From assembly GCA_020152595.1 (NCBI GenBank), contig JAIGNY010001464.1:1225001-1289000 (forward strand): a stretch of 64,000 bases of DNA. Reading direction: 5' to 3'. Positions within the stretch are counted from its first letter, which is position 1, and the number at the start of each line of letters is the position of its first letter. Below are positions 34,280 through 46,200 of the stretch, piece after piece. The position numbers and the translations under genes are program-made. Under the pieces are notes generated by a model. It saw only the letters and a program-made list of their open reading frames with translations. It searched no databases and was not told the origin of the DNA. Source of the stretch: Chiridota heheva (lineage: Eukaryota > Echinodermata > Holothuroidea > Apodida > Chiridotidae).

Positions 34280-37200
34280 CTGACAAGAAAAATAAATATT
34301 TTTCACTTAGATGACTATAACTGACTATAATGACTATATCTGAAGCTAAATCCATCCACGCCCTAATCATCATTAGGCCGGTATAATCATAGAGCCGGTG
34401 CTTATTCCTGGTTTGCATGGTCAAAGCGGATGAGAGCACATGACTCCCCCTGGACGGGACACCAGTCCATCACAGGATAACTCTCCAGCAGTGCTGGTCC
34501 TCATTTTACAGCTGAGTGGACTAAAGCAAGCAGAGTAAAGTGTCTTCTTCAAGGACACAATGCAGTGCCCGAGACTGAAGTCCAACCCATTATCTTTGGC
34601 ATATGAGCATGACTCCTTTACCACTGCACCTCTAAATATCATGATCAGACCCTTAGTTTAATTTCAAAAGGGGCAGGGTGCTAGATTTAATGAGGGGGCA
34701 CATTGATTAATATTCTAACTGATAAGGAACAATCATGAGCCAAACAGGACTGTTTGTTACTATGCTTTCATTCTGTATCCAGGTAAGGCATTTCATTTCA
34801 GTTTATTTAAGATTATTAAGCTTTTAAAGAATACAAAAAAATTCTTCTGAGGGGCAGGGCGGACCAACAGGAGGTCGAGGAGGGCCAACAGAGGGGCGGG
34901 GTGGCCACCCCTCTGAAACAGAAACAGCAAAGCTAGGGCACTTGACTGATGGATGTGACTAAAGGTTGACTTGACCCATAAGTCTTTTGGGGTAATTTTT
35001 CAAATATTTATCGACCTGTTTTGCCTCACCAAAGTGATAAAATATTATTGTTTATGAAATGATGATATATAGAATTCATATGGCATATTTTCTAGTTTAA
35101 AGAACTATTCAAATGTGCTCTACAACTAACAGACTAGTTCTCCGGCTGCCTATGGGCGCACATGAACTTAGTACTTGAAAGGGAAAATGAGTGAACACTA
35201 CATTTTAACGCTTCTCTTGTCGAATAGTGTTCAGAGAACCAGGCAGGGGTGACTTTCCTGCCGTCGGGAACGACAGCTTAACGTCCCCTCCAAAGGACGG
35301 TGTGTGTCATTCAACCACTGTCACTTTTCTTAACAGCTGAATGAGGAGTAGGAGCTGCAGACCAAATAACTGCAGACGAAATGCCTTTGCAGTGATGTTC
35401 GGCATATCTGTCTGCATAGCTGTGGAAAAATCGAGTTAGACCTGACCAAGGCTTAAACCCGGGACCTCCAACATCTCAGCCATGCGCTCTGCCAACTGAG
35501 ATACCTATTCTCCATATAGATGTTTAGGAATCTCTGATAACTAATTGGAAAAAAATATTGGTGCTAGAGAAGTTTTGTTGCTCTCCACGAGGGTCAAGAA
35601 GCTTTGCTAAATAATTGTGAGTCTCTGGAAAATCAAAGATTGTCCATTAAATGCCAGAACAACACTTGGAATTATCAGTTTGTTTGTTTGTTTGATGAGG
35701 TCTTAACGGCACCACGACAACGAAGGTCAAATTGTGCCTAAGAGGTCAGATCATTTTAGAGGTAGTAAGGAAAGAGACCAGGGGAAGAATGAGAGAAATT
35801 CAAGAACAAAAGCCAGAAAGCTGTGATCGAGAGAGGAGGTGCATGGGTAAAACTAAAAACAGAGTAGAGAGGGGTGGAAGAGGAGGATTAAATATGGTTG
35901 TAGAGGGATGCATGCTGGAGGAAGGAGACTATTTTATCTGGAGGATTTTTTTGGAAGAACTCAGCAATTGAGTTGTGGGAGCGAGAGAAGCTCTGGGAAG
36001 GTTGTACAGGGGGCAAGCAAGGAGAACGTGTTGGATTGTAAGGATGCAGTGGCAATTGTTACAGAGGGTTGGGGAACCAATAAGGAGGTGGGAGTGAGTG
36101 AGGTGGGTGTGACCAATTCTAAGACGGGTAATATGAGCGTTGTCGATCGAGAAAGGTTGTTAATGGTGGATTTGATCGGGATTGTGGGCTGGATAACATG
36201 GAGTTTGTTATCAATTTGGAAGTTCCATAAGGTTTGCCAGCGGTCACGAACAAGAGAAGCGATAAGCGGTTTGATGTCAGAGAGGGTTTTGGGAAAAGGG
36301 AAGGGAGGAGGTTAAGGGCAAGCTTAGCGGCTGTATCAGCCCTGTCATTGCCAGGGATGCCAACATGGCTGGGTATCCAGAAGAAAAGAACACTTTTCCT
36401 GCAGAGGGTGGGAGAAAAGAGTTTCGGAGGAGGAGGTGGCAGGTGAGGTTATCCCATTTAAGATTGAGTAATGAAGTAAGAACAGCTTTTGAGTCAGAGA
36501 AAATTGCAAAGTGACTAAGAGGAGAGTACTCAATAAAGTTGAGGGCGAGGAGAATGGCCTTAGCCTCGGCTGAAAAGATGGATGAGTGGTCAGGAAGTCT
36601 GCTACTGAGGGTGATGTCTTGGATGATGGCAGCAGCAGCTGTCTTGTTGCCTTCCTTGGAGCCATCAGTATAGATGGAGGTGTAATTTGAGAGTTGGTCT
36701 TTGATTTGGTTGTGGAGATTGATGAAGAGATTAGGGTGAGTTTGAGATTTGCTATAAGTGGAGAGGTCTAGGTGGACAGAAGGAAGGGGTGGCCCAAAGG
36801 CGGAAAAGTGGGCCAGGAATAGGTGCCGAGAGTGGCGGGGTTGATGCCAAGTTGAAAGAGGTCTGATTTAATGCGTAAGCTGAAGGGGGGCGATAGGGTT
36901 TTAGTCCTATCAAAGAGGGAGGAGAAATTGGGGTACCTAATGAGGTTGTAAACAGGGTTCTGGGTGTTGGTGAGGACTCTAAAAGCATAGGAGAGGCTAA
37001 GCTTTTTACATCTAAGTAGAAAGGGGGGTTCGTTGGCTTCAACATGAAGGCTAGTGATTGGGAGGTCCTGTAGGCTCCTAGACAAAGCCTGAGGGCTTCA
37101 TTTTGGATGGTGTTAATGTGGTTGAGGTATGAGTTGTGAGCGACACAGTAAACAATATTGCCATAGTCAAGCTTGGCACGAATGGTGAGCCTGAAAATTT

Positions 37201-40200
37201 TGAGGAGAGCATAGCGGTTCGCTCCCCAAGTAGTGTTGGAGAGCAGTCGGAGGAGGTTGGGAGCTATTGCATTTTAGTTTCAGGTTGGTGATGTGTGGCT
37301 TGTAGGTGAGCTTGGGGTCTAGAGTTAGACCAAGGAACTTTGTGTTTTCAACTTTAGGGATGCGATTCCCATTGAGCACAAAGTTCGGGTTGGGGTGGAG
37401 GTTGTTGAAATGACAAAAGTGCATGCAGACTGTCTTGTCTTTGGAGAATCTAAAACCGTTATTGTTGCTCCAGACTTGCAGCTGATTGAGGCTGGTTTGA
37501 AGCCTATTTTCAACAATAGGAAAGCTAGGGAGGAGTAGAAGATGGTGAAGTCATCCACGTAGAGGGTACGTTTGATGCTGGGGCCAAGGTCATTCCCGAT
37601 GTCATTAATGCTCAGGTTGAAGAGAGTGGGGAGAGGATGCTGCCTTGGGGATGCCCTCTTCTTGGGGGTACGGCTTGGAGAGGGTGTGGCCAATACGAAC
37701 TTGGAACTGCCTGGGTGAGAGGAAGTTTTGAATAAAGATGGGGAGGTGGCCTCTGAGGCCAATGGTGTGAAGTTTCCGGGTAATGCCGTATTTCCAAGTA
37801 GTGTCGAAAGCTTTCTCGAGGTCAAAAAATATGGCAATGAGGTGTTCCTTTTTGCAAAGGATTCCCGGATAGCGGTGTCGGCGTAATTAACTGGTCTAGG
37901 GTATTGCGGCGTTTTGGAAGCCGCTTTGGTGAGGAGAGAGGATTCTGTTGGTCTCGAGGAACCAGTTTAGTCTCTGATTAATGATCTTTTCCATAATTTT
38001 ACAGAGACAGCAAGTAAGGCGATGGGTCGGTAGCTGGTGGGACGGTGCTATCCTTCCCGGTTTAAGGACAGGGGATGACAATAGCTGTCCTCCAGATAGG
38101 GGAAAGGAGTGTGAGGACCAAATGTGGTTGAAGATGGTGAGTAGGGTAGTGGTGGCTTTGATGGGAGGTGTTTCAGAAACTGATAGGGGATGTTATCTGG
38201 GCCCTTGGAGGTGCAGCCAGCGTCGCTGATGGCTTGGTTTAATTCAGAAAGGGTGAGAGGGGTGTTGTAGCTTTCGGAGTTGTCAGAGGGAAAAGTGATT
38301 CTCGGGCTTCATCGCAAGCTTTTTGATTTTGAAAGCATTGGAGTAGTTGGTCGAGACCGAGATGTTGCTGAAAGAGGCGGCGAGGTGGTCAACGATGTCT
38401 TTTTGCGGTGAGAAGGTCTCCATTCCAAGAGAGATGGGAGATGGAAGATTTGCCTACTCTGCCGTGGAAGCTGTTAACCATTCTCCAAATCTTCTTAGTG
38501 GGGTGTTGGTGGTGAGAGAAGAGATAAAGTTGTTCCAAGTGTTGGTTTTACTGTCCTTGATAGTGCGTCTGGCCTTGCACGGCTGATGCGAAAGAGGTTA
38601 AGGTTATGGGTGGTCGGGTTAGTTTTAAAGTTCCTGAGGGCTCTTTTCCTGTTCTTGATGGCGGTTTTACAGTCATCTGAGAACCAGGGTTGGGGATGAT
38701 TTGGGGTTTGGAGGTTTTGGGAATTGAGCAGGTGGCGATGTTGATAAGGATATTACTGAAGTTAGACATGGGATCCTCATCCTCGAGAAGATGGGGAGAG
38801 GTGTGAGTCACAGAGGGTTTCAAAAAGGGACCAGTCAGCCTTGTCGAGGTTCCAGTTGGGGGTGTGCTCAGTGGGGATTTGAAGATTGGAGTGTATAAGA
38901 AGAGGGTAATGATCACTACCACAGAGGTCAGCAGTGACTCTCCAACTAAAGTCAGGGAGGAGGTTAGGGGAACAGATAGACAGGTCAATACAGGTGAGAG
39001 AGCCTGTGGCAGGATGAAGGTAGGTCGGGAGTTAGTGTTCAGTAAGGACAGGCTGTGCTGACGGAGAGCGTTTTCGATGAACTTGCCTCTAGGGGTGGTG
39101 GTATTAGAGCCCCACAGAGGGTTGTGAGCGTTGAAGTCACCAAGAAGGATGAAGGGGTGGGAAGCTGAGAGATGAGGTTGTTAAGGCTGGTTGGTTGAAT
39201 GTTGGTGTTGGGAGGAGATAGATATTGCAGAGAGTGAAAGTTTTGTGGAGGGAGATAGAAATACAGATGGCCTGAAGGTCGGTGTGCACCGAACAGGGCT
39301 GTGTGGGATATCGTGTCTAACGAGAATGGAGACGCCACCACAGGCCCTGTCAGCATCCACTTGATGTTTGTGATAGCAAGCAAAGTTGTTAAGGGAGTAA
39401 TGGTCCGTGGTTTTCAAGAAAGTTTCTTGTAGGCAGAAGGCGACCGGGTTGAAGGTGGAGGCCAGAAGGTCGATTTCTTCAGAATTGGCCTTAAGGCTCC
39501 TAATGTTCCATTGTATGATGTTGTGGGTGTTATTGTAATTGATTGTGGTGTATGCCATAAAGGAGGCGGGGGTTATCTGGAGGAAGATCTGCTGGGTCTG
39601 AGTTCGCTTGTTTTTTCTTTGGATTTGTTTCTTTGGGAGCGATTGTTTTTGAAAATTGGGCCGAGAAGTATGATCGATGTGTTCGTGTCGAACAATCCAT
39701 ACTCTCTTCAGTGTGGGTTTGGGAGGTGGGTTGTTTGTTGATTGGTTGTTTGTTGATAGGTTGTTGGTTGATTGGTTGTTTTTGGTTGGTTGTTTGCTGG
39801 TTGATTTGTTGGTTTGTTGGTTGTTTGCTTGGCTGGTTTTAGCTTGATGTATGAAGGTATTAGTGGAGTTGGTGTAGGGGCGGTAGGGGCTTTAGAGTAG
39901 GAAGGGGGTTGAGGAGAGAAGTGGTGGTGGAGGTGGTGTGGGTATTGGGTGTGATTGGGTTGTTGGAAATGGTGATGGGCTTAGGACTAGGTAAGAAGAG
40001 CCAGGTGAGGTCGGTTTGGGCATGGGAGTTAGTTTTTGTTGTGTTAGTTGTGTTTGGGGCGGAATTAGAGTTAGAGGAGACTACGTTTGAGTAGGAAGGC
40101 TTGGAGTTAAGGGAAGCGAGGAATTGTTTCCTGGCCTCAGGGTAGGTTATGTTGGGGTTAAGGGTTTTAAGTTTTGTTATTTGTTTTCCTGAAGCCAGGT

Positions 40201-43200
40201 GGGACAGTCTTTCGAGAAGGAGGGATGGTTTGCTGGGTGTTTACCGTCACAATTTGTGCAGAGTGGGGTTGGTGCAGGAGGTGTTGTCATGGTCCGGGGC
40301 TCCGCAGTTACCACAGCGCTTGGCTGTGGCAGGAGTTCTTCCCGTGGCCATACCTCTGACAATTGTAGCAGCGTAAAGGGTTAGGAATATAAGGGGCGAC
40401 CTGGATTCTCAGGTAGCCGGCAATGATGTGGGAGGGGAGAGTTGGAGTTGCGAAAGTGAGAAATATGGTGTTGGTGGGAGTTTGGCTCCGTCTCTCTTTA
40501 GAACGAGACAGACGGGCTTGGTTACATGTTGGTTAGCTAGTTCTTCTTGGAGGTCGTCATCGGTCATGTACGCAAGATCGCGGGTGCGTATGCGCCTTTG
40601 CTGGAGTTTAGGGAGCGATGGGGGTGACTGTGATGTCGATACCAGAATTGGATAGGGTTTTGGTGGAAAGGAGGGTGGTGGCTTGTGTGTCCCTGGTGCA
40701 GTGCACCAGTAGATCACCGGATCTAAGGGTAGAGACTTTGGGGAGGGTACCGACAAGGCCAAAGAGGGCTTTATGGATGAGGAAAGGAGAAACTTTTTTA
40801 AAGCTTTCCTGCTTGTTGGTGGCATGGATTATAAGGATTTTTGGGATTGGGGTTGCAGAATGGTCAATGATGGTAGCAGATGGGTCACGGGGGGGGAGGG
40901 GGTCAAGGTCACTGCATAGGCGCTTTGTCATTATGAAAGAAAAACCAAGGGCCGAGAGACCCGAGGCAGCTAGAAAAATCGCGGAACCACTATATGGGGA
41001 CCGCTGTATTAGTAAGAGGCGTGAAAAGTCGGGACAGAACGAGGGAAAATATAATAGAAAAAAAGAAAAGAAACGATCTCACCGAGGATAAAAGCCCATC
41101 CACTAAAAGAAAATCCGAAAATGAAGTTATAAAACAAAAGGTGCAAATTGGAGAGAAATTGGAGCGAAAATAGTTTAGGAGAATAGGATCAGTTGTCACG
41201 TCGCTCTCGTAAGCCTGTATACTTCAGTATCAATGTCGACCAGTGTTTACATGTTACAGATTTGCTTACAAAAAGTGGGAGGTGAAATCATAAAATTTCC
41301 CTAAAATACCAAAACATCACAATACAAAATATACAAAACAGTGGTGGGTGGGGATGGGGGTGGGGATGCCCCTCTTGTATCTATGCCTACCTGGTTTGAA
41401 ATCCTTTGGGTCCTTCCAGAGTGCCTCATCAAAATGCATGGCTTGCAGGTTAAACATTGCTGTTGTTCCTTTAGGTAGGAAGTAACCTCCTATTAATGAA
41501 AATTAAAGTAAATAAAAACAAAAGAGAAAGAATTAATCAATTTTGAAACTACACATTCTTGAAAAAATTGACTCAATTGCTAGAGTACACACACCTTATG
41601 GATCCCTGCAATGTGGCACGGTGCAAAACATACAACCAAGGTCCGTTGTATTTAGTATCTAATTTTGACTAAAGCTTAATGAATTTCAGAAAACAAAATT
41701 TCTTTAATAATTTCCATTTTTTAAATTGGATATAAGCCCAATTGCATCAGCAGAAAACAAATTATTCATGGTTATGATAGAGGTGGACTAAAGATGGTAA
41801 ATATTTTTTTATAAATATCATACTGCTTTAAAAGCTATATCTATGTCATTTGTTTGATACACTGGCAAGAACTCATTTACTTCATGGTATTTAAGTGAAT
41901 ACGGTTTTACTATATCAAATAAACTTACCAAAGGTGACCACGTTATGAAGCAGATTAGCTCTTCCATATAAAATTACTTTTGGAAAGATGTGTTTTTTTC
42001 ATTTAATGATTATATTTTTCATTATAATTATGATTTAACACTAATTTAGTTTTGCTTCAACCTATATGGAAGAAAAGCCGTATTACAATTAATAAAGAGC
42101 CTGTTTTCTATCGCCATTGGTTTAATAATAAGGTGTCTATTATTATTGACTTAATTTCTGATGACAGTAAATTTTTAACCAATTTATAAGCTCCTTCCCA
42201 GTGTGTACTAATTTTTTAGAATATATGGTATTGTACAGTCTATTAAGACAGAATGGAAGGATTTCTTTAATGATTTAAATTTTCGTCTTTCATGCCTGGT
42301 ACCCAACTTGTACTTGACTATGCTTACAAGGAGTAGGTTTATCTCTAAATTGATCTATTGTAACTTGTTGTCCAGTTCCATTGTCCCAAATAGAGCACTT
42401 TTTAAATAGGAAGAAAAAAAAACAACCCATCCGCATTTCTGACAGTTCATGGGCTGTGTTTTGTTCTGTGCCCTATCGGTGTTCTAATGATGTTAAAATC
42501 AGGTTGTTCCAGTTTAGACCTATCCATCGGCTTATCCTTACCAATTCTTACTTGTTTCTAATCAATGCTGCTGACTTTAAGACTTTTGTAACAATGTGAT
42601 TGACACTACAGAACACTTATTCTTTTATTGTCCGAAGGTTTACTGTCTATGGAATTCACTACACACTAAATTCAGGAAAGGCGGTATTTTCCTTAATATC
42701 GTAAGTATTCAGACAATTCTGTTTAGTAATTATCATGACCGTATGTTGAACCTTTTGCTTAAATTTTCTATCTTTAATACATAACTCTCTAATTGTTTGC
42801 CTTCAGTTCAGGGACTATATAAGTTCTTATTCTCATTAAGAATTTTTGGCCCTTAGACCCCTTCAACCCAACACCCTCAATTTTCTCAAAATCAGGGGTA
42901 ATCCACACCATTCAACCTGAGAGACACTTCACAATTTAGTGATTAGCAACCAGCTATTGTTACACCATACACAACACAGGGGTGATTTATACCTTCTTAA
43001 CTGACAGCACCTTCATAGTCTATTCACAGTTCACTTGTTAGCAACCAGCTACTGTTACATTGTACACAATAGGTCATTCATCTTGGGCTCAAGCCACATA
43101 ACTGCTGTTTAGTGATGCAAATCATATTAGTCCTTGGCTGAGCCTAAATATAAATATATATTACATGCTTGGAAGGAATTTGTGCAAAACCCAACAATGA

Positions 43201-46200
43201 TTGATGCACCATTTCTCATAAGGATGATTATTTCCTCATGAATTATTTCAATTTGCAAATATGTATTTAAAGAAAAACATGAACAATGATTGCAATAAGT
43301 TGGGGAAGCTTGGTTTGGAATTTTAGGATTATGATAACTTGTTGTCTGTTTACCTTTTTCACATTATTATTTCATGTTACTGAAATGTTTTTATGTACAT
43401 GCAGTATTTTCCTTGTCTTTGTATTTGACTCTTGTTTATCAAGAGATAATTAAAATTATACAAGAGAAAAAACAACAAGAATAATACATCATAGATGTAA
43501 GTTCTGGTAGCTGAAAAAAAAAAGGTTCTTGTAGTCTTATACTTACAAGGTCAATATATGTCATGTCTGAACACAGCAACGAATGCTACCTACAGAGTGT
43601 GTAGTGTATGCAAGAAAATAAAACCGTTAAGTGCTCAGTTGGCGAAACTGAAAATATGTTGTCCTTGACGCTTACCAATTTCTACATCTTGAGATGTTGC
43701 ATGAGGGATAGCCATCGGTACCATGGAACTGTAACGCAACACTTCATAAAGTGCAGCCTCGGTATATGGAAGAGTCCCACGATCATCCATCCTGGGGTTG
43801 CGATCACGTCCGACGACATCATCAACCTCCTTCGCAACCTTTTCCTGCACTTCTGGATGTTCTGCCAAGAGTCCAATAGCCCAGTGTAAGGTGAAGATGG
43901 TGGTATCAGTTCCAGCTGGTTAAAATTGAAACAAAAATTTGATCGGTTTAAACTTGTCAGATCAATACACATGCTGAGCTCCATGGGAAGCAGTCGAGCA
44001 AACGACCAAGATGCTGGAGGTCCTAGCCTCGAGTCCAACTGAAACCTGATTAAACCAGTAATTTTTCCATAGATGTGCAAAATGATATGCTGAAATCAAG
44101 GGGAGAGCTTTGTCTTTTGCATCACACCTTCTCCCTCATTCCTCATTTGGGAAAAGTGGCCAATGGTTGGGTGGGCTGACCATCCTTCGGAGGGGACATC
44201 AAGCCGCCAGTCCCGATTATATGAGTTTCACCCCTTATTTGGTTCTCTAAACACTTCTCGAAAAGAGCAGCATGCTAACAGTGTTCGTCCACTTCCAGTC
44301 CTGGCAAATTCCTTGGGTCCACACTGAAACAAATCAAAGGTGACTTTCGTGTGCTTTCCCTGGTATGTACCTAAAAGTGAAAACTGAACTAAAACCCTCC
44401 TTTAATTTCACTAAAGAAACTTCAGTGAAGTTGGGATTCTCACTAGCATAATTATGGGCAGTTATGTATGAACTAACTTAGAACTGATTTACCCGAGCAA
44501 TCTTTATTTGTTGATATCTTGGTGTTGTGGCATGCCAAGAAACATTATAACAAAAATCATGCAATTAGCACAAATTTCAAGAATAAAATTGGTAGAAGAT
44601 TTGCTATCTTAATGTAGCCTCAGAGAGGGGTGGAACTTTACTTTCTGGGACCATAGAAAGTCTTTACAAAAGGTTTCGCGAGCATACCGCAACAACTACT
44701 TACAACAATTACTGAATTAAATGTCCTTTTATTTTTTCCTTTTCCACTTTCATATGTCTTTTTCTCCTTTCTTTTCCTATGTCTTTTTCCCCTTTTCCTT
44801 TCTTTTTTTCCTTTTTCTTTCTTTGTTTTCCTTTCCATAATTGTCTTTTTCCCCGTTTCCTTTCTTTTTTCTTTTTCTTTCTCCCCTTTTCCTTTCTTTT
44901 CTTTTTCCCCATTTTCTTTCTCCCTTTCCCTTTCTTTTTCCTTTTCCCCTTTTCCTTTCTTTTTCCTTTTCCCCTTTTCTTTCTTTTCCTTCCCATTTTT
45001 CCTTTCTTTTTTTTTCTCTTCCCTTTTACTCCAATTCTTTCTCCCTTTTTCCTTTCGTCTTTTTCTTTCCATCTGGAGACCTCAAAAAGTTCCTGAGAAC
45101 ATTTGTGTCATAGTGCGCTATATTTTCCATGTACCCCTAACTTCCGAATGCAAATTTCTGACAAGATGACCATGCAGATTTGTCTAGTTTCAATGAAACT
45201 GTCTTTTAATCCTTATCCACGTTTCTCTGAAGGAGGGTAGCTGACTGAACAAAAGATATTCTATATTTCAAAACACTTTTTAATCTTTACCATGATCTAA
45301 ATCAAGATTTATTATTATTGTCATTATTAATATTATTGTTATTATCATTATTACTATTATTATTATTATATAGCGCCTTTTGCCAGGGCCTCAAAAGCGC
45401 TGGTCCCAATTAGCGACCTAATAAGTACTGGCTGCTGCATGAGTCAGCACACTTAAACTTTGGCTTAACTGGGCCAGGACAAGGAGTGAATGAACACAAC
45501 CTTTTCACGCTTCTCTTCTCAAATAGTGTTCAGATAACCAGGTAGGGTGTAACTGACCTACCATCGGGACCGACAGCTTAATGTCCCTCCGAAGGACATT
45601 CAACCGTTGCCACTTCTTTAAACAGCTGAATGGGGAGCAGGAGCTGCAAAGTCGTACTAGGGCTTTGATTTTCAGCATATCTGTCTGCAGAGCTGTGAAA
45701 AGACCTGACCGAGGCTTGAACCTAGTACCTCTAACATCTCAGTCATGTGCTCTACCAACTGAGCTACCTACTTCTCCGGAATATTTGGAATACACATTCT
45801 CTGCATTTTTAGAGATTGAGATTTACAAAAGAATTCTAAAGAATTGCACATTTTGAACAGTTTTATCAGTCATATATTTTTATCATTTGACCCATATATT
45901 AAAAATTTATCAACTTATATCAGCCGCAGCTCAATAAGTAAAAGTGCTATTTTGAAACTTGCAAAACTGATCTGGTCGGATTCTAATTGCGACATGTTCA
46001 TTTACATTTAAAACACTACAGAAGTTTACATGACAAAAGAAAAGTTATACATATTGCAAAGTTTGGTCTACTTGCACAACATTATTTAGTTTGTAATTAC
46101 ATTAACTGTGTTATTTTCTGTGTTTGTATGCACATGAAAATAAAACTCAAAATACAATTATTATTTTTCTTACCATATTATTAACCCTTGTCAGACTGAA

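Larger units (their letters stand above)
35679..41235 (-). mobile_element. I-like non-LTR retrotransposon with RNase H, copy A (near full length)
   Basis: About 5.5 kb in the last P450 intron, in the same orientation as the gene. Order on the minus strand: short 5' region (CGAGAGCGACGTGAC), ORF1 with CCHC knuckles, ORF2 with endonuclease, reverse transcriptase, RNase H and C-terminal zinc-knuckle, then a CATCAAACAAACAAACAAAC tail. The RNase H places it near the I/Nimb/Ingi/Loa group. Collinear with copy B (51,254-56,236). Borders at the 5' side are approximate; no clear target duplication was seen. Several frameshifts make it inactive. Confidence 0.88.

Noticed and set aside
40618-41091. 157-codon plus-strand frame and similar plus-strand frames between 36,000 and 41,000 and 51,000 and 56,000
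   Set aside because: Shadows of the minus-strand retrotransposon ORFs in copies A and B.
44638-45072. Lys/Glu-rich 144-codon minus-strand frame
   Set aside because: The purine strand of a polypyrimidine tract; composition alone explains it.
45749-45766. Real tRNA gene
   Set aside because: Box A is intact, but the sequence continues into a SINE body and a repetitive tail rather than an acceptor stem, and sister copies exist in the window.
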